Positions 14,631-15,560 of a DNA stretch of 15,560 nt are shown piece after piece. Within the stretch, counting starts at the first letter, position 1; each line of letters begins with the position of its first letter. The position numbers and the translations under genes are program-made. This stretch comes from Bacillota bacterium (GTDB lineage: Bacteria; Bacillota_G; Limnochordia; DTU010): positions 1 to 15,560 of the forward strand of contig JAAZLQ010000400.1 in NCBI GenBank assembly GCA_012799255.1. The letters run 5' to 3'. Below the pieces are notes generated by a model. The model did no database searches, was not told the DNA's origin, and worked only from the letters and a program-made list of their open reading frames with translations.

Positions 14631-15560
14631 CTATTTTTTGGTTACTTCCTCAATGATCCGCAAAATGTTTGCAGTACCGTCTTTTAACTGGGAGTCTTCC
14701 ATGGCCTTGATAAAGCGGGCCTCGCTTTGTGCTAATAACATTAGATTTTCTTGCAGAGCTTGGATATTGAGCTCCTCCTCCTGAATCACCAGGCTAAAAC
14801 CCTGCTTCGCAAAAGATTGTGCGTTTAAAATCTGATCGCCACGGCTAGCCTGACGTGAAAGTGGGACCAAAATGTTGGGTTTTGCCAGAGCAACTAACTC
14901 AAATATGGAGTTTGCGCCTGCCCGAGAGAGGACAAAATCTGCGCAAGCGAGTAAATCTGGCAGTTCATCCTTGGCGTACTCCAATTGATGATAGCGAGGA
15001 TTGTTTATATTCGGCTCAAGATTACCTTTACCACATAAGTGGATGATCTGATAGTCTTTGGTCAGTATCGTAAGGTTCTCTCGGATAACCCGATTTAATG
15101 CTACAGAACCCAGACTCCCCCCCATCACTAACAAGGTGGAATGTTCATCTGAAAAGTTACAAAGGCTAAGCCCTCGCTCCTTTGAACCCGTTGTTAGTTC
15201 TGGGCGTATTGGTGTACCAGTGACCATCACTTTGTCCTGCAACTTGTCCTTTATGTACCTGGGCGACTCGGGAAAAGTAAAGCAAAGTTTTTTGGCAAAG
15301 GGCATACTCAGTTTGTTAGCTAGTCCTGGTGTCAAATCCGACTCATGCAAGACGACTGGAATATGTAACATCCAAGCAGCAACAGTCACGGGAACTGTCA
15401 CAAACCCACCTTTACTGAACACCACTTGGGGCCTAATCTTCCTAAGCAGAGTATAGGCCTCAAAAACCCCTTTAATAACCCGGAAGGGGTCACTAAAATT
15501 CTTGAGGTCAAAGTAACGTCTCAGTTTTCCGGCGCTAATAGGATAATAGGGAAAACGACC
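14631..15560 (-). CDS. murG: MurG-type GlcNAc transferase (5' end beyond window)
   Basis: Predicted membrane-associated glycosyltransferase that adds GlcNAc from UDP-GlcNAc to lipid I to give lipid II, the last cytoplasmic step of peptidoglycan precursor synthesis. 309 residues are present. The frame continues past the right edge, and about 45-50 N-terminal residues with the first glycine-rich loop are missing. Visible blocks are YYPISAGKLRRYF (5-17), VVFSKGGFVTVPV (46-58), VLHESDLTPGLANKL (70-84), GGSLGSVALN (147-156) and SRAGANSIFELVALAKPNILVP (212-233), then ASRGDQILNAQSF (238-250). The SRGDQILNA wording is the variant known from clostridial and related MurG proteins that often lie outside the dcw cluster. 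An internal Met-like start at 15425 is not the true start. No terminator follows, so some read-through into wrbA is possible. Confidence 0.9.
   Translation of the reverse strand, partial: GRFPYYPISAGKLRRYFDLKNFSDPFRVIKGVFEAYTLLRKIRPQVVFSKGGFVTVPVTVAAWMLHIPVVLHESDLTPGLANKLSMPFAKKLCFTFPESPRYIKDKLQDKVMVTGTPIRPELTTGSKERGLSLCNFSDEHSTLLVMGGSLGSVALNRVIRENLTILTKDYQIIHLCGKGNLEPNINNPRYHQLEYAKDELPDLLACADFVLSRAGANSIFELVALAKPNILVPLSRQASRGDQILNAQSFAKQGFSLVIQEEELNIQALQENLMLLAQSEARFIKAMEDSQLKDGTANILRIIEEVTKK

Noticed and set aside
14621..14632. TTGCGAACGCAA hairpin after murG as a terminator
   Set aside because: The stem is very short and no T-run follows. The bases instead form the -35 of the wrbA promoter.
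15058..15456. 132-codon open frame on the plus strand
   Set aside because: It is antisense to the conserved murG region and has no ribosome site or recognisable product.
1..15560. Mobile elements, CRISPR arrays, tRNA or rRNA genes, prophage or defence system
   Set aside because: None seen on either strand. All long frames belong to conserved housekeeping families and the gaps between genes are short.

Overview
The window is a run of bacterial housekeeping genes, nearly all on the minus strand. It looks like an anaerobic member of the Clostridia, probably Peptococcaceae-like. Supporting signs are the order recO-glyQ-glyS-ppdK-dgt-dnaG, separate glyQ and glyS subunit genes, pyruvate phosphate dikinase, a superoxide reductase, a firmicute-type MurG, strong GGAGG-type ribosome sites, many TTG and GTG starts, and sigma-A-like promoters. 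No rRNA, tRNA, insertion sequence, phage gene or CRISPR array was seen. No gap between genes exceeds about 145 bases once the small genes are counted.

Reading in the direction of minus-strand transcription, from high to low coordinates: a MurG-type glycosyltransferase (15560-14631, N-terminus outside the window) is followed by a WrbA-type flavoprotein quinone reductase with its own promoter and a large inverted repeat over the -10 element. WrbA converges on the only plus-strand gene, a class II superoxide reductase (13494-13883), and the two share a bidirectional terminator. Divergent from the superoxide reductase gene is a pair made of a 56-residue zinc-ribbon protein and a PrsW-type membrane protease. 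Next come yebC, with a good extended -10 promoter, and a 30-residue single-pass membrane peptide that ends at a strong terminator.

Then follows a DNA-repair operon, ruvC-ruvA-ruvB-recO, whose genes all overlap by 4 to 19 bases. The end of recO contains a near-consensus promoter that drives glyQ-glyS through a short leader carrying an intrinsic terminator, which has the layout of an attenuator. ppdK follows, flanked on both sides by the same 16-base palindrome and ending at tandem hairpins. Finally dgt (dNTP triphosphohydrolase) overlaps dnaG (primase), which runs off the left edge.

Functional themes are Holliday-junction processing and recombination repair (RuvABC, RecO), replication and nucleotide-pool control (DnaG, Dgt), translation (GlyQS, YebC), pyruvate/PEP interconversion (PpdK), oxidative or quinone stress (superoxide reductase, WrbA) and the cell envelope (MurG, PrsW). 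I did not find a clearly new multi-gene system. The least explained items are the glyQ leader, the 30-residue membrane peptide, the zinc-ribbon/PrsW pair, the palindromes around ppdK and the unusual dnaG start.
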